Source: Agromyces flavus
GTDB taxonomy: Bacteria > Actinomycetota > Actinomycetes > Actinomycetales > Microbacteriaceae
Direction of reading: 5' to 3'
NCBI RefSeq assembly: GCF_900104685.1
Contig: NZ_LT629755.1
Location: 186,001-250,000, forward strand
DNA: 64,000 bases
Shown: in pieces, positions 9,423 to 19,190 of the stretch
Layout: every line of letters begins with the position of its first letter
Numbering within the stretch: the stretch's first letter is position 1
Position numbers and translations under genes: made by a program
The notes under the pieces: generated by a model
Told to the model about the DNA's origin: nothing
The model's database searches: none
The model's input: only the letters and a program-made list of their open reading frames with translations

Positions 9423-10259
9423 ATGGCTATTCGCAAGTACAAGCCCACGACCCCGGGTCGTCGCGGTTCGTCGGTCGCCGACTTCGCGGAGATCACGCGC
9501 TCGACCCCCGAGAAGTCGCTGCTCCGCCCGCTGTCGAAGTCCGGTGGCCGCAACAACCAGGGCCGCATCACCACCCGCCACGTCGGCGGCGGCCACAAGC
9601 GCCAGTACCGCGTCATCGACTTCCGTCGCAACGACAAGGACGGCGTGCCCGCCAAGGTCGCGCACATCGAGTACGACCCGAACCGCACCGCGCGCATCGC
9701 GCTGCTGCACTTCGTGGACGGCACCAAGCGCTACATCATCGCCCCCGACAAGCTCAAGCAGGGCGACCCGATCGAGTCGGGTCCCAACGCCGACATCAAG
9801 CCGGGCAACAACCTGCCGCTGCGCAACATCCCGACCGGTACCGTCGTGCACGCCATCGAGCTGCGCCCCGGTGGCGGCGCGAAGCTCGCGCGTTCGGCCG
9901 GCGCCTCGGTGCGCCTCGTCGCGAAGGACGGCCCCTACGCCCAGCTGCGCCTCCCCTCGGGCGAGATCCGCAACGTCGACGCGCGCTGCCGCGCGACCGT
10001 CGGCGAGGTCGGCAACGCCGAGCAGTCGAACATCAACTGGGGCAAGGCCGGCCGCAAGCGCTGGAAGGGCGTCCGCCCGACCGTCCGCGGTGTCGCGATG
10101 AACCCGGTCGACCACCCGCACGGTGGTGGTGAGGGCAAGACCTCCGGTGGTCGCCACCCGGTGAGCCCGTGGGGTCAGCCCGAGGGCCGTACCCGTCGCC
10201 CCAACCGTGAGAGCGACAAGCTCATCGTCCGCCGCCGTACCGTCGGCAAGAAGCGCTAG
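9423..10259 (+). CDS. rplB: 50S ribosomal protein L2
   Basis: L2 (278 residues) is needed for subunit association and peptidyl transfer. The C-terminal signature [16 protein letters not shown] contains the conserved histidine. Start preceded by AAGGAGCAGAGG. Length is normal for the family. Confidence 0.98.
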   Translation: MAIRKYKPTTPGRRGSSVADFAEITRSTPEKSLLRPLSKSGGRNNQGRITTRHVGGGHKRQYRVIDFRRNDKDGVPAKVAHIEYDPNRTARIALLHFVDGTKRYIIAPDKLKQGDPIESGPNADIKPGNNLPLRNIPTGTVVHAIELRPGGGAKLARSAGASVRLVAKDGPYAQLRLPSGEIRNVDARCRATVGEVGNAEQSNINWGKAGRKRWKGVRPTVRGVAMNPVDHPHGGGEGKTSGGRHPVSPWGQPEGRTRRPNRESDKLIVRRRTVGKKR

Positions 10260-10274
10260 TAGGAGTTCAGGAAG

Positions 10275-10556
10275 ATGCCTCGCAGCCTCAAGAAGGGCCC
10301 CTTCGTCGACGAGCACCTGCTCCGCAAGGTCAGCTCGCAGAACGAAGCCGGCAGCAAGAACGTCATCAAGACCTGGTCGCGTCGCTCGATGATCGTCCCC
10401 GCCATGCTCGGGCACACGATCGCCGTGCACGACGGCCGCAAGCACATCCCGGTGTTCGTCACCGAGACCATGGTGGGCCACAAGCTCGGCGAGTTCGCGC
10501 CCACCCGCACCTTCCGTGGACACGTGAAGGACGACAAGAAGGGCCGCCGCCGCTAG
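10275..10556 (+). CDS. rpsS: 30S ribosomal protein S19
   Basis: S19 (93 residues) lies in the 30S head with S13. [15 protein letters not shown] and the [11 protein letters not shown] signature are present. ATG after AGGAGTTCAGGAAG. Confidence 0.97.
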   Translation: MPRSLKKGPFVDEHLLRKVSSQNEAGSKNVIKTWSRRSMIVPAMLGHTIAVHDGRKHIPVFVTETMVGHKLGEFAPTRTFRGHVKDDKKGRRR

Positions 10557-10581
10557 TCGCGGTGGTGTGAAGGAGGAAGAA

Positions 10582-10947
10582 ATGGTGGAGTCGATCGCCC
10601 GCGTGCGACACATCCGCGTCACCCCCATGAAGGCTCGCCGCGTCGTCAACCTGATCCGCGGCAAGCAGGCTCAGGAGGCGCTCGCCATCCTGAAGTTCGC
10701 ACCCCAGGGTGCGAGCGAGCCGGTGTACAAGCTCGTCGCCTCGGCCATCGCGAACGCTCGCGTCAAGGCCGACGCCACGAACACCTACCTGGACGAGCAG
10801 GACCTGTACGTGAAGACGGCGTTCGTCGACGAGGGCACCACCCTCAAGCGATTCCAGCCGCGCGCGCAGGGCCGTGCCTTCCGCATCAACAAGCGCACGA
10901 GCCACATCACCATCGTGCTCGGCACGCCCGAGGAGGGTACGAAGTAA
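10582..10947 (+). CDS. rplV: 50S ribosomal protein L22
   Basis: L22 (121 residues) contributes a beta-hairpin to the exit tunnel at the macrolide-sensitive constriction. An in-frame GTG exists at 10567, but the AAGGAGGA ribosome binding site lies between it and the ATG at 10582, so 10582 is the start. The RRVVNLIRG helix and the C-terminal [10 protein letters not shown] strand are typical. Overlaps rpsC by one base (TAATG). Confidence 0.95.
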   Translation: MVESIARVRHIRVTPMKARRVVNLIRGKQAQEALAILKFAPQGASEPVYKLVASAIANARVKADATNTYLDEQDLYVKTAFVDEGTTLKRFQPRAQGRAFRINKRTSHITIVLGTPEEGTK

Positions 10948-11696
10948 TGGGTCAGAAGGTCAACCCGTACGGCTTCCGTCTCGGCATCACCACCGACCAC
11001 GTGTCGCGGTGGTTCTCCGACTCGACGAAGCCCGGACAGCGCTACGCCGACTACCTCGCCGAGGACGTCAAGATCCGTCGCCTGCTCCAGACGTCGCTCG
11101 ACCGTGCCGGCGTGAGCCGCATCGAGATCGAGCGCACCCGCGACCGCGTCCGCGTGGACATCCACACGGCGCGCCCGGGTATCGTGATCGGCCGCCGCGG
11201 CGCCGAGGCCGAGCGCATCCGCGCCGACCTCGAGAAGCTCACCGGCAAGCAGATCCAGCTGAACATCCTCGAGGTGAAGAACCCCGAGGCCGACGCCCAG
11301 CTCGTCGCGCAGGGCATCGCCGAGCAGCTCTCCGCCCGCGTGGCCTTCCGCCGCGCGATGCGCAAGGGCCTGCAGGGCGCGCAGCGCGCCGGCGCCAAGG
11401 GCGTCCGGATCCAGGTGTCGGGCCGCCTCGGCGGCGCCGAGATGAGCCGCTCGGAGTTCTACCGCGAGGGCCGCGTGCCGCTGCACACGCTCCGCGCGAA
11501 CATCGACTACGGCTTCTACGAGGCCAAGACCACGTTCGGCCGCATCGGCGTGAAGGTCTGGATCTACAAGGGCGACATCACCAACAAGGAGCTCGCCCGC
11601 GAGCAGGCCGCCCAGAAGCCGTCGCGCGACCGCAGTGACCGTCCCCGCCGTGCGCCCCGTTCGCAGGAGCCGGTGGCCGCAGGAGTTGAGGCATAA
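10947..11696 (+). CDS. rpsC: 30S ribosomal protein S3
   Basis: S3 (249 residues) lines the mRNA entry channel and has helicase-like activity with S4 and S5. The KH-type domain with [14 protein letters not shown] (about residues 74-88) and the C-terminal domain [13 protein letters not shown] are intact. A basic, Pro-rich tail of roughly 35 residues follows, as in many actinobacteria. Confidence 0.97.
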   Translation: MGQKVNPYGFRLGITTDHVSRWFSDSTKPGQRYADYLAEDVKIRRLLQTSLDRAGVSRIEIERTRDRVRVDIHTARPGIVIGRRGAEAERIRADLEKLTGKQIQLNILEVKNPEADAQLVAQGIAEQLSARVAFRRAMRKGLQGAQRAGAKGVRIQVSGRLGGAEMSRSEFYREGRVPLHTLRANIDYGFYEAKTTFGRIGVKVWIYKGDITNKELAREQAAQKPSRDRSDRPRRAPRSQEPVAAGVEA

Positions 11697-11698
11697 CC

Positions 11699-12118
11699 AT
11701 GTTGATTCCCCGTCGAGTCAAGTACCGCAAGCAGCACCACCCCGGCCGTTCGGGCCAGGCCACCGGCGGCACGAAGGTCTCCTTCGGCGAGTTCGGCATC
11801 CAGGCCCTGAGCCCCGCCTACGTGACGAACCGTCAGATCGAGTCCGCTCGTATCGCGATGACCCGTCACATCAAGCGCGGCGGCAAGGTGTGGATCAACA
11901 TCTACCCCGACCGTCCGCTCACGAAGAAGCCGGCCGAGACCCGAATGGGTTCCGGTAAGGGTTCGCCCGAGTGGTGGGTCGCCAACGTCAAGCCGGGCCG
12001 GGTGCTCTTCGAGGTCTCGGGCGTCTCCGAGGAACTCGCTCGCGAGGCCATGACCCGTGCCATCCACAAGCTGCCCCTCAAGGCACGCATCATCAAGCGC
12101 GAGGAGGGCGACGCATAA
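11699..12118 (+). CDS. rplP: 50S ribosomal protein L16
   Basis: L16 (139 residues) is a late-assembly protein near the A-site tRNA and the peptidyl-transferase centre. The signature [14 protein letters not shown] is present (about residues 80-95). The TTGATTCC after the ATG fits the usual [15 protein letters not shown] start. Overlaps rpmC by one base. Confidence 0.97.
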   Translation: MLIPRRVKYRKQHHPGRSGQATGGTKVSFGEFGIQALSPAYVTNRQIESARIAMTRHIKRGGKVWINIYPDRPLTKKPAETRMGSGKGSPEWWVANVKPGRVLFEVSGVSEELAREAMTRAIHKLPLKARIIKREEGDA

Positions 12119-12435
12119 TGGCCGTCGGTTCCAAGGAGCTCGCTATCGTCGAGCTCGACACCTTCGAGGACGAGCGTCTCGTCGACGAGCTGAAGAAGGC
12201 CAAGGAGGAGCTGTTCAACCTGCGCTTCCAGTCGGCCACAGGTCAGCTCGAGAGCCACGGCCGCCTCAAGGCCGTCAAGCGCGACATCGCGCGCATCTAC
12301 ACGGTCATCCGTGAGCGCGAGCTCGGCATCCGTGCGACGCCGGCTCCGGTCGAGGCGCCCGCCGCGCCCGCCAAGAAGACGAAGAAGGCCAAGGCCGCGG
12401 CTGACGCGACCGAGGCCGAGACGAAGGAGGCCTGA
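12118..12435 (+). CDS. rpmC: 50S ribosomal protein L29 with C-terminal extension
   Basis: L29 sits at the tunnel exit next to L23. The conserved core [18 protein letters not shown] is present. The protein is 105 residues, against about 65-80 usually, because of an Ala/Pro/Lys-rich tail (about residues 70-105, [17 protein letters not shown]). The ATG at 12118 overlaps the rplP stop and is family-like; the open frame extending to 11971 is a shadow of rplP. Confidence 0.95.
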   Translation: MAVGSKELAIVELDTFEDERLVDELKKAKEELFNLRFQSATGQLESHGRLKAVKRDIARIYTVIRERELGIRATPAPVEAPAAPAKKTKKAKAAADATEAETKEA

Positions 12436-12437
12436 TC

Positions 12438-12740
12438 ATGGCTGAGACCAAGAAGGCTGCTGAAGCCGAGGTCGCCGAGACGGCCTCGCACCGCCCGTAC
12501 CGCAAGGTCCGTCGCGGCTACGTCGTCAGCGACAAGATGGAGAAGACCATCGTCGTCGAGGTCGAGGACCGCGTGAAGCACCCGCTCTACGGCAAGGTCA
12601 TCCGCCGCACCTCCAAGGTCAAGGCGCACGACGAGCAGAACAGCGCCGGCATCGGCGACCTCGTCGTCATCGCCGAGACCCGCCCGCTCAGCGCGACCAA
12701 GCGGTGGCGCCTCGTCGAGATCGCCGAGAAGGCCAAGTAA
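12438..12740 (+). CDS. rpsQ: 30S ribosomal protein S17
   Basis: S17 (100 residues) is a primary 16S rRNA binder. Core [19 protein letters not shown] and [17 protein letters not shown] are typical. About 15 extra N-terminal residues ([14 protein letters not shown]) precede the core. Two bases separate it from rpmC. Confidence 0.96.
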   Translation: MAETKKAAEAEVAETASHRPYRKVRRGYVVSDKMEKTIVVEVEDRVKHPLYGKVIRRTSKVKAHDEQNSAGIGDLVVIAETRPLSATKRWRLVEIAEKAK

Positions 12741-12773
12741 GCCCCTGGGCTTGCCTCTCAGAAGGAGTACGAA

Positions 12774-13142
12774 GTGATTCAGCAGGAATCCCGGCTCAAG
12801 GTCGCCGACAACACGGGTGCCAAGGAGCTGCTCACGATCCGCGTGCTCGGCGGATCCAACCGCCGGTACGCGGGCCTGGGCGACGTCATCGTCGCCACGG
12901 TCAAGGACGCCATCCCCGGCGGCAACGTGAAGAAGGGCGACGTGGTCAAGGCCGTCGTCGTCCGCACCGTGAAGGAGACCCGTCGTCCCGACGGCTCCTA
13001 CATCAAGTTCGACGAGAACGCCGCGGTGATCCTCAAGAACGACGGTGACCCCCGTGGCACCCGCATCTTCGGGCCGGTCGGCCGCGAGCTGCGCGACAAG
13101 AAGTTCATGAAGATCATCTCGCTGGCGCCGGAGGTGCTGTAA
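12774..13142 (+). CDS. rplN: 50S ribosomal protein L14
   Basis: L14 (122 residues) forms intersubunit bridges and is the docking site of the silencing factor Rsf[19 protein letters not shown] is diagnostic. GTG start after AGAAGGAG. It opens the spc-type gene order directly after the S10 genes, with only 33 nt between and no clear terminator. Confidence 0.98.
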   Translation: MIQQESRLKVADNTGAKELLTIRVLGGSNRRYAGLGDVIVATVKDAIPGGNVKKGDVVKAVVVRTVKETRRPDGSYIKFDENAAVILKNDGDPRGTRIFGPVGRELRDKKFMKIISLAPEVL

Positions 13143-13145
13143 ACC

Positions 13146-13505
13146 ATGGCGAAGATCAAGAAGGGCGACCTGGTCCAGGTCATCTCGGGCCGCAGCCAGG
13201 CTCGCGGCGGAGACCGCGGCAAGCAGGGCAAGGTCATCGAGGTGCTCGTCGACCAGAACCGCGTGGTCGTGCAGGGCGTGAACTACGTCACCAAGCACGT
13301 CCGCGTCGGCCAGACCCAGCGCGGCACGAAGACCGGCGGCATCGAGACCCACGAGGCCCCGATCCACGTGTCGAACGTCGCGCTGGTCGACCCCGAGACG
13401 AAGAAGCCGACCCGCGTGGGCTTCCGCACCGAGACGGTCACCAAGGACGGCGTCGAGAAGACGGTCCGCGTCCGCTACGCCAAGAAGTCAGGTAAGGACC
13501 TGTAA
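13146..13505 (+). CDS. rplX: 50S ribosomal protein L24
   Basis: L24 (119 residues) is an assembly initiator at the 5' end of 23S rRNA. The KOW motif [24 protein letters not shown] is visible near the N-terminus in slightly expanded form. Overlaps rplE by one base. Confidence 0.96.
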   Translation: MAKIKKGDLVQVISGRSQARGGDRGKQGKVIEVLVDQNRVVVQGVNYVTKHVRVGQTQRGTKTGGIETHEAPIHVSNVALVDPETKKPTRVGFRTETVTKDGVEKTVRVRYAKKSGKDL

Positions 13506-14095
13506 TGACTGACACCGCGACTGCCGCGCCGGCTGGCAAGATCCAGCCGCGCCTCAAGCAGAAGTACAAGAACGAGATCTCGAAGACCCTCACCGAGGCG
13601 AACGGCTACGCCAACCCGCACCAGGTGCCCGGTCTCGTGAAGATCGTGGTCAACATGGGCGTCGGCGAGGCCGCACGCGATGGCAAGGTCATCGACGGCG
13701 CCATCGCGGACCTCACCCGCATCACCGGCCAGAAGCCGCAGGTGACCAAGGCCCGCAAGTCGATCGCCCAGTTCAAGCTGCGCGAGGGCCAGCCCATCGG
13801 CGCCCACGTCACGCTTCGCGGCGACCGCATGTGGGAGTTCCTCGACCGCCTGCTCTCGCTCGCGCTGCCCCGCATCCGCGACTTCCGCGGCCTGTCCGAC
13901 CAGCAGTTCGACGGCAACGGCAACTACACCTTCGGCCTCGTGGAGCAGTCCGTGTTCCACGAGATCGACCAGGACAAGATCGACCGCGTCCGCGGCATGG
14001 ACATCACCGTGGTGACCACCGCCAAGACCGACGACGAGGGTCGCGCGCTGCTCAAGGCGCTCGGCTTCCCGTTCAAGTCGAACGAGTCCGCGTAG
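13505..14095 (+). CDS. rplE: 50S ribosomal protein L5
   Basis: L5 (196 residues) binds 5S rRNA and contacts P-site t[23 protein letters not shown] and the C-terminal [14 protein letters not shown] are family signatures. Roughly 15 residues of N-terminal extension ([14 protein letters not shown]) precede the core. In most bacteria rpsN (S14) follows; here a 160-nt structured gap follows instead. Confidence 0.97.
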   Translation: MTDTATAAPAGKIQPRLKQKYKNEISKTLTEANGYANPHQVPGLVKIVVNMGVGEAARDGKVIDGAIADLTRITGQKPQVTKARKSIAQFKLREGQPIGAHVTLRGDRMWEFLDRLLSLALPRIRDFRGLSDQQFDGNGNYTFGLVEQSVFHEIDQDKIDRVRGMDITVVTTAKTDDEGRALLKALGFPFKSNESA

Positions 14096-14255
14096 TAGAC
14101 TCTATGAGTTTGTGCCTGCGCTGGCCGGGCTCGGAGCGATCCGAGCTCCGGCCGGCACCGGCATCCGGAGGCTCGCAACCGCGAGTCGCCACCACCACAG
14201 GTCAGTCCCCGTGTAACGGGTCCTGAAACCTGGTGAACGTAAGGAACCAATCGTC
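14096..14255 (+). promoter_or_regulatory. structured spacer in place of rpsN
   Basis: This gap is too short for even the 61-codon S14. It holds three hairpins in series: a long stem built from GCTCGGA-GCGA-TCCGAGC with GGCCGG/CCGGCC flanks (about 14122-14155), GGCTCGC/GCGAGTC (about 14170-14187) and CCCGT-GTA-ACGGG (about 14208-14220). A TAGACT -10-like box overlaps the rplE stop. AAGGAA before rpsH acts as ribosome binding site. Confidence 0.5.
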
Positions 14256-14654
14256 ATGACGATGACCGACCCGGTCGCTGACATGCTGACGCGCCTGCGC
14301 AACGCCAACTCCGCGCACCACGACGCCGTCTCGATGCCCAACTCCAAGCTCAAGGCGCACATCGCCGAGATCCTCAAGAGCGAGGGCTACATCGCGGACT
14401 TCGAGGTGACCGACGCGCGCGTCGGCAAGACCCTCACGCTGAAGCTCAAGTTCGGCCCCAACCGCGAGCGTTCGATCGCGGGCATCAAGCGCGTGTCGAA
14501 GCCCGGCCTGCGCGTCTACGCGAAGTCGACCGAGATCCCCAAGGTGCTCGGCGGCCTCGGCGTCGCGATCCTGTCCACTTCCAGCGGTCTGCTCACCGAC
14601 CGCCAGGCCGAGAAGAAGGGCGTGGGTGGGGAAGTCCTCGCCTACGTGTGGTAG
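14256..14654 (+). CDS. rpsH: 30S ribosomal protein S8
   Basis: S8 (132 residues) is a primary binder of 16S helix 21 and, in E. coli, the repressor of the spc operon through a leader around rpl[18 protein letters not shown] and the C-terminal signature [26 protein letters not shown] are intact. Two in-frame ATG codons (14256 and 14262); the first is family-like. Confidence 0.97.
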   Translation: MTMTDPVADMLTRLRNANSAHHDAVSMPNSKLKAHIAEILKSEGYIADFEVTDARVGKTLTLKLKFGPNRERSIAGIKRVSKPGLRVYAKSTEIPKVLGGLGVAILSTSSGLLTDRQAEKKGVGGEVLAYVW

Positions 14655-14658
14655 ATCC

Positions 14659-15195
14659 ATGTCACGAATCGGACGACTCCCCATCGACATCCCCGCCGGG
14701 GTCGACGTGAAGGTCGACGGCCGCGCCGTCACCGTGAAGGGCCCGAAGGGCGAGCTCTCGCTCACCGTCGCCAGCCCGATCGAGGTCAAGCTCGAGGACA
14801 ACCAGGTCATCGTGACCCGGCCCGACGACGAGCGCGAGTCGCGTTCGCTGCACGGCCTCACGCGCACCCTCATCGCCAACGACATCCTCGGCGTGACCCA
14901 GGGCTACTCCAAGGGCCTCGAGATCGTCGGCACCGGTTACCGCGTCGCGCAGAAGGGCAGCGCGGTCGAGTTCGCGCTCGGCTTCTCGCACCCGGTCACC
15001 GTCGAGCCGCCGGCCGGCATCACGCTGACCGTCGAGGGCAACAACAAGCTCACCGTCTCGGGCATCTCCAAGCAGGCCGTCGGCGAGACCGCCGCCAACA
15101 TCCGCAAGATCAAGAAGCCCGAGCCCTACAAGGGCAAGGGCATCCGCTACGCCGGCGAGGTCGTGCGTCGCAAGGCCGGAAAGGCTGGTAAGTAA
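14659..15195 (+). CDS. rplF: 50S ribosomal protein L6
   Basis: L6 (178 residues) lies near the sarcin-ricin loop. [15 protein letters not shown] and the C-terminal [15 protein letters not shown] are diagnostic. The ATG at 14659 follows the rpsH stop by 4 nt; the longer frame to 14626 only overlaps rpsH. Confidence 0.97.
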   Translation: MSRIGRLPIDIPAGVDVKVDGRAVTVKGPKGELSLTVASPIEVKLEDNQVIVTRPDDERESRSLHGLTRTLIANDILGVTQGYSKGLEIVGTGYRVAQKGSAVEFALGFSHPVTVEPPAGITLTVEGNNKLTVSGISKQAVGETAANIRKIKKPEPYKGKGIRYAGEVVRRKAGKAGK

Positions 15196-15197
15196 TC

Positions 15198-15557
15198 ATG
15201 GCCGTGAAGACCAAGACGGCAGCGCGTTCGCGCCGCCACAGCCGCCTTCGCAAGAAGGTCGTCGGCACCGAGCTGCGTCCGCGCCTCGTCGTGACCCGCT
15301 CGGCCCGCCACGTGTTCGTCCAGGTCGTGGACGACAGCAAGGGCCAGACCGTGGCCTCCGCGTCGACCATGGAGGCCGACCTCCGCGCGTTCGACGGTGA
15401 CAAGACCGCCAAGGCCAAGCGCGTCGGCGAGCTCGTCGCCGAGCGCGCCAAGCAGGCGGGCATCGAGTCGGTCGTCTTCGACCGCGGCGGCAACAAGTAC
15501 GCCGGTCGCGTCGCAGCGATCGCCGATGGAGCGCGAGAGGCAGGGCTGAACCTGTGA
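15198..15557 (+). CDS. rplR: 50S ribosomal protein L18
   Basis: L18 (119 residues) binds 5S rRNA together with L5. The C-terminal [26 protein letters not shown] is the family signature. Its TGA overlaps the rpsE GTG by 4 nt. Confidence 0.97.
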   Translation: MAVKTKTAARSRRHSRLRKKVVGTELRPRLVVTRSARHVFVQVVDDSKGQTVASASTMEADLRAFDGDKTAKAKRVGELVAERAKQAGIESVVFDRGGNKYAGRVAAIADGAREAGLNL

Positions 15558-16267
15558 GCACTGCACCTACCAACGAAAGTGGCAACGTGAAGGAGACCGA
15601 GGTGACCGCAGAGGCACCCGTCGAGACTGCAGCTTCCTCGGAGCCGCAGCGCAACGAGCGCGAGGGCCGCCGCGGCGGTCGCGACCGCGGCCAGGGGCGC
15701 GACCGTCGCGATCGCGACGCCGAGAAGAGCCAGTTCCTCGAGCGCGTCGTCACCATCAACCGCGTGTCGAAGGTCGTCAAGGGCGGTCGTCGCTTCAGCT
15801 TCACGGCGCTCGTCGTCGTGGGCGACGGCAACGGACTCGTCGGCGTCGGCTACGGCAAGGCGCGCGAGGTCCCGACCGCGATCTCGAAGGGCGTCGAGGA
15901 GGCCAAGAAGAACTTCTTCCGCGTGCCCCGCGTCGGCTCGTCCATCCCGCACCCGGTGCAGGGCGAGGCGGCCGCCGGTGTCGTCCTCCTGCGTCCGGCC
16001 GGCCCCGGTACCGGTGTCATCGCCGGTGGTCCGGTCCGCGCCGTGCTCGAGTGCGCCGGCATCCACGACGTCCTGAGCAAGTCGCTCGGCTCGTCGAACA
16101 CCATCAACATCGTGCACGCCACGGTCGAGGCGCTGAAGCAGCTCGAGGAGCCGCGCGCGGTCGCCGCGCGTCGTGGCCTCGACTACGACGAGGTCGCCCC
16201 GGCCCGTCTGCTGCGTGCCGAGGCCCAGGCGGCCGAGGCCGCCGCAGCAGCGAAGGCAGGTGCCTGA
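15554..16267 (+). CDS. rpsE: 30S ribosomal protein S5 with charged N-terminal extension
   Basis: S5 contributes to decoding accuracy and the mRNA entry site. The core [23 protein letters not shown] and [14 protein letters not shown] are intact. It is 237 residues, because about 60 N-terminal residues are Glu/Arg/Gly-rich ([16 protein letters not shown]). The GTG overlaps rplR (GTGA). Short N-terminal tails occur in other actinobacterial S5 proteins. Confidence 0.96.
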   Translation: MSTAPTNESGNVKETEVTAEAPVETAASSEPQRNEREGRRGGRDRGQGRDRRDRDAEKSQFLERVVTINRVSKVVKGGRRFSFTALVVVGDGNGLVGVGYGKAREVPTAISKGVEEAKKNFFRVPRVGSSIPHPVQGEAAAGVVLLRPAGPGTGVIAGGPVRAVLECAGIHDVLSKSLGSSNTINIVHATVEALKQLEEPRAVAARRGLDYDEVAPARLLRAEAQAAEAAAAAKAGA

Positions 16268-16452
16268 TGGCCAAGCAGCTCAAGGTGACCCAGATCAAGT
16301 CCAAGGTGAGCGAGAAGCAGAACCAGCGCGACACGCTCCGCAGCCTCGGGCTGAAGCGCATCGGCGACTCCGTCGTCCGTGAGGACACGCCGCAGAACCG
16401 CGGTTACGTGAAGACGGTCGCCCACCTCGTGAAGGTTGAGGAGATCGACTAA
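16267..16452 (+). CDS. rpmD: 50S ribosomal protein L30
   Basis: L30 (61 residues), a small globular protein of the large subunit. The pattern [28 protein letters not shown] is typical. ATG overlaps the rpsE stop (TGATG) and its own stop overlaps rplO (TAATG). The open frame upstream of 16267 is a shadow of rpsE. Confidence 0.96.
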   Translation: MAKQLKVTQIKSKVSEKQNQRDTLRSLGLKRIGDSVVREDTPQNRGYVKTVAHLVKVEEID

Positions 16453-17123
16453 TGGCTGAAGAGAAGAAGGCCGCCGCCGAGGAGACCGAGAAGAAGGCTC
16501 CGGCGAAGAAGGCTGCCGCGAAGCCGGCCGCCGAGAAGAACGCGCCGGCGAAGGCCGCCGCCGAGAAGAAGGCACCGGCCAAGGCCGCCGCCGCGAAGGC
16601 CGACGAGGCCGCCGAGAAGGCTCCGGCCAAGAAGGCGCCCGCCAAGAAGGCCCCCGCGAAGAAGGCCGAGGCCGACGTCGTGCGCGAGCCGGTGCTCAAG
16701 GTGCACCACCTTCGCCCGGCCCCCGGTGCCAAGAAGGACAAGACCCGCGTCGGTCGCGGTGAGGGTTCGAAGGGCAAGACCGCCGGTCGCGGCACCAAGG
16801 GTTCGAAGGCCCGCAACAACATCCGCCCCGGCTTCGAGGGTGGCCAGCTTCCGTACCACATGCGTGCGCCGAAGCTCCGCGGCTTCAAGAACCCGTTCCG
16901 CGTCGAGTACCAGGTGGTCAACCTCGACAAGCTCGCAGAGCTCTACCCGACGGGCGGCGACGTGACGGTCGACGACCTGGTGGCCAAGGGTGCGGTCCGG
17001 AAGAACGAGCGCGTCAAGGTGCTCGGCAACGGCGACCTGCAGGTCAAGCTCAACGTCGCGGTCGACAAGGTCTCCGGCTCCGCCGAGCAGAAGATCGTCG
17101 CCGCGGGCGGTTCGGTCAAGTAA
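16452..17123 (+). CDS. rplO: 50S ribosomal protein L15 with Lys/Ala-rich N-terminal tail
   Basis: L15 is a late-assembly 23S rRNA binder. The normal core begins at about residue 79 ([23 protein letters not shown]) and runs through [19 protein letters not shown] to the end. Before it lies a tail of about 78 residues made of repeats such as KKAPAKKA and [10 protein letters not shown], resembling histone H1-type low-complexity DNA- or RNA-binding tails. Total 223 residues against about 145 usually. The ATG overlaps the rpmD stop, and no better internal start with a ribosome binding site is seen, so the tail is probably translated. Confidence 0.95.
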   Translation: MAEEKKAAAEETEKKAPAKKAAAKPAAEKNAPAKAAAEKKAPAKAAAAKADEAAEKAPAKKAPAKKAPAKKAEADVVREPVLKVHHLRPAPGAKKDKTRVGRGEGSKGKTAGRGTKGSKARNNIRPGFEGGQLPYHMRAPKLRGFKNPFRVEYQVVNLDKLAELYPTGGDVTVDDLVAKGAVRKNERVKVLGNGDLQVKLNVAVDKVSGSAEQKIVAAGGSVK

Positions 17124-17146
17124 GGCCCACTGCCCACACGGAATCC

Positions 17147-17194
17147 GAGCCTGTCGGGACCTCGCGTATGATTCACGGGGGTCTCGACAGGCTC
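17147..17194 (+). repeat. inverted repeat around a TATGAT box before secY
   Basis: Perfect 10-bp arms GAGCCTGTCG (17147-17156) and CGACAGGCTC (17185-17194) enclose 28 nt that include TATGAT (17167-17172), a good -10 box without a clear -35. The right arm extends into TCGACAGGCTCGA, identical to 7349-7361. It may be a dispersed repeat that carries or regulates a secY promoter. Confidence 0.5.
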
Positions 17195-17238
17195 GAGCCG
17201 CATTCAGACTGACTGCGGCGTCAGTAACAGGAGGACGA

Positions 17239-18561
17239 GTGTTCAACGCCATCGGGCGGATCTTCCGCACCCCCGACCTTCGCCGGAAGCTCGGGTTCAC
17301 GCTGGGCATCATCGCCCTGTTCCGACTCGGCTCGTTCATCCCGGCGCCGTTCGTGGACTTCGGCAATGTCCAGCAGTGCCTGGCGGCGAACCAGGGGGCC
17401 TCGGGCCTCTACGAGCTCGTCAACCTCTTCTCCGGCGGCGCGCTCCTCCAGCTCTCCATCTTCGCGCTCGGCATCATGCCGTACATCACGGCGTCGATCA
17501 TCGTCCAGCTGCTGCGCGTGGTCATCCCGCACTTCGAGACCCTCTACAAGGAGGGCCAGGCCGGCCAGGCCAAGCTGACGCAGTACACGCGCTACCTCAC
17601 GATCGCGCTGGGCGTCCTCCAGTCGACGACGCTGATCACCGTCGCGCGGTCGGGTGCCCTGTTCCCGGCCAACTCCGACCCCTCGTGCACGCAGCTGATC
17701 ACCAACGACGCCTGGTACGCGATCCTCCTCATGGTCGTCACGATGACCGCCGGCACGGGCCTCATCATGTGGCTCGGCGAGCTCATCACCGAGCGCGGCA
17801 TCGGCAACGGCATGTCGCTGCTGATCTTCACCTCGATCGCCGCGACCTTCCCCGGCTCGCTCTGGGCGATCTGGATCGCGCGCGGCTTCGACGTGTTCGC
17901 CGTCGTCGTCGCCATCGGCCTCGTCATCGTGCTCGCGGTCGTCTTCGTCGAGCAGTCGCAGCGCCGCATCCCCGTGCAGTACGCCAAGCGCATGGTGGGT
18001 CGCCGCACGTACGGCGGCAACAACACCTACATCCCGATCAAGGTCAACATGGCCGGCGTCGTGCCCGTCATCTTCGCGTCGTCGCTGCTGTACCTGCCCG
18101 CGCTCATCGCGCAGTTCAACCAGCCGGCGGCCGGCGAGGAGCCCCAGGCCTGGGTCGTGTGGATCACGAACAACCTCACGCAGGGCAACAGCCCGCTGTA
18201 CATGCTCATCTACTTCCTCCTCATCGTCGGCTTCACGTACTTCTACGTGGCGATCACCTTCAACCCCGACGAGGTCGCGGAGAACATGAAGAAGTACGGC
18301 GGATTCATCCCCGGCATCCGTGCCGGCCGCCCGACCGCCGAGTACCTCGACTACGTGCTGACCCGCGTGACGCTGCCCGGCTCGCTCTACCTCGGCCTCG
18401 TCGCGCTGATCCCGCTCATCGCGTTCGCGATGGTCGGCGCCGACCAGAACTTCCCGTTCGGCGGCGCGTCGATCCTCATCATCGTGGGCGTCGGACTCGA
18501 GACCGTGAAGCAGATCGACGCGCAGCTGCAGCAGCGCCACTACGAAGGACTCCTCCGATGA
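17239..18561 (+). CDS. secY: preprotein translocase subunit SecY
   Basis: SecY (440 residues) is the ten-helix channel of the Sec translocon. Signatures: GSFIPAPFVD near the N-terminus, GIMPYITASIIVQLL, and the cytoplasmic loop QRRIPVQYAKR. The GTG at 17239 follows AGGAGGACGA; the open frame to 16990 overlaps rplO and is not supported. Stop overlaps adk by 4 nt (ATGA). Confidence 0.97.
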   Translation: MFNAIGRIFRTPDLRRKLGFTLGIIALFRLGSFIPAPFVDFGNVQQCLAANQGASGLYELVNLFSGGALLQLSIFALGIMPYITASIIVQLLRVVIPHFETLYKEGQAGQAKLTQYTRYLTIALGVLQSTTLITVARSGALFPANSDPSCTQLITNDAWYAILLMVVTMTAGTGLIMWLGELITERGIGNGMSLLIFTSIAATFPGSLWAIWIARGFDVFAVVVAIGLVIVLAVVFVEQSQRRIPVQYAKRMVGRRTYGGNNTYIPIKVNMAGVVPVIFASSLLYLPALIAQFNQPAAGEEPQAWVVWITNNLTQGNSPLYMLIYFLLIVGFTYFYVAITFNPDEVAENMKKYGGFIPGIRAGRPTAEYLDYVLTRVTLPGSLYLGLVALIPLIAFAMVGADQNFPFGGASILIIVGVGLETVKQIDAQLQQRHYEGLLR

Positions 18562-19181
18562 CCTCTGCCGCCTCCGCTCGCTTCCTCATCGTGGGCCCGC
18601 AGGGCTCGGGCAAGGGCACGCAGGGCGTGCTCGTCGCCGAGGCCTTCGGCGTCCCGCAGGTCGCCACCGGCGACATCTTCCGCGAGAACGTCAAGGGCGG
18701 CACCGACCTCGGCAAGAAGGTCCAGGAGATCATCGAGGCGGGTCACCTCGTGCCCGACGAGCTCACGAGCGAGCTCGTGCGCGACCGGCTCGAGCAGCCC
18801 GACGCCGAGCACGGGTTCCTCCTCGACGGCTACCCGCGCAACCGCGGCCAGGTCGAGCACCTCGACGCGTTCCTCGAGGGTCGCGGCGAGTCGCTCGATG
18901 CGGTCATCGAGCTCGTGGTGCCGCGTGACGAGAGCATCTCCCGCCTCCAGCAGCGCGCGAGCGAGCAGGGTCGCACCGACGACACCGAGGACGTGATCGC
19001 CAATCGCCTCGCGATCTACGAGCGCGAGACCGCGCCGATCCTCGACGTCTACCGCGAGCGCGACCTCGTCCTGCGCATCGACGGCGTCGGAACGCTCGAC
19101 GAGGTCACCGAGCGGATCTTCGCGGCGCTCGCCGGTCGCGGACTGGTCCCGAACGGCGACGCGAGCGTCGGCGCAGCGTAG
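18558..19181 (+). CDS. adk: adenylate kinase
   Basis: Interconverts ATP + AMP and 2 ADP. P-loop GPQGSGKGTQ (residues 13-22, Q instead of the common P or A at the third position), the AMP-binding TGDIFRENV and GFLLDGYPRN are present. The LID is the short, zinc-free type (QGRTDDTEDVIANRL). 207 residues, normal for actinobacteria. Coupled to secY by ATGA overlap. Confidence 0.96.
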   Translation: MTSAASARFLIVGPQGSGKGTQGVLVAEAFGVPQVATGDIFRENVKGGTDLGKKVQEIIEAGHLVPDELTSELVRDRLEQPDAEHGFLLDGYPRNRGQVEHLDAFLEGRGESLDAVIELVVPRDESISRLQQRASEQGRTDDTEDVIANRLAIYERETAPILDVYRERDLVLRIDGVGTLDEVTERIFAALAGRGLVPNGDASVGAA

Positions 19182-19190
19182 CCGCGCCTC

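Noticed and set aside
17147..17194. Inverted repeat before secY as the terminator of rplO
   Set aside because: The loop is 28 nt, there is no T-run, and a -10 box lies inside the loop, so a repeat or promoter element fits better.
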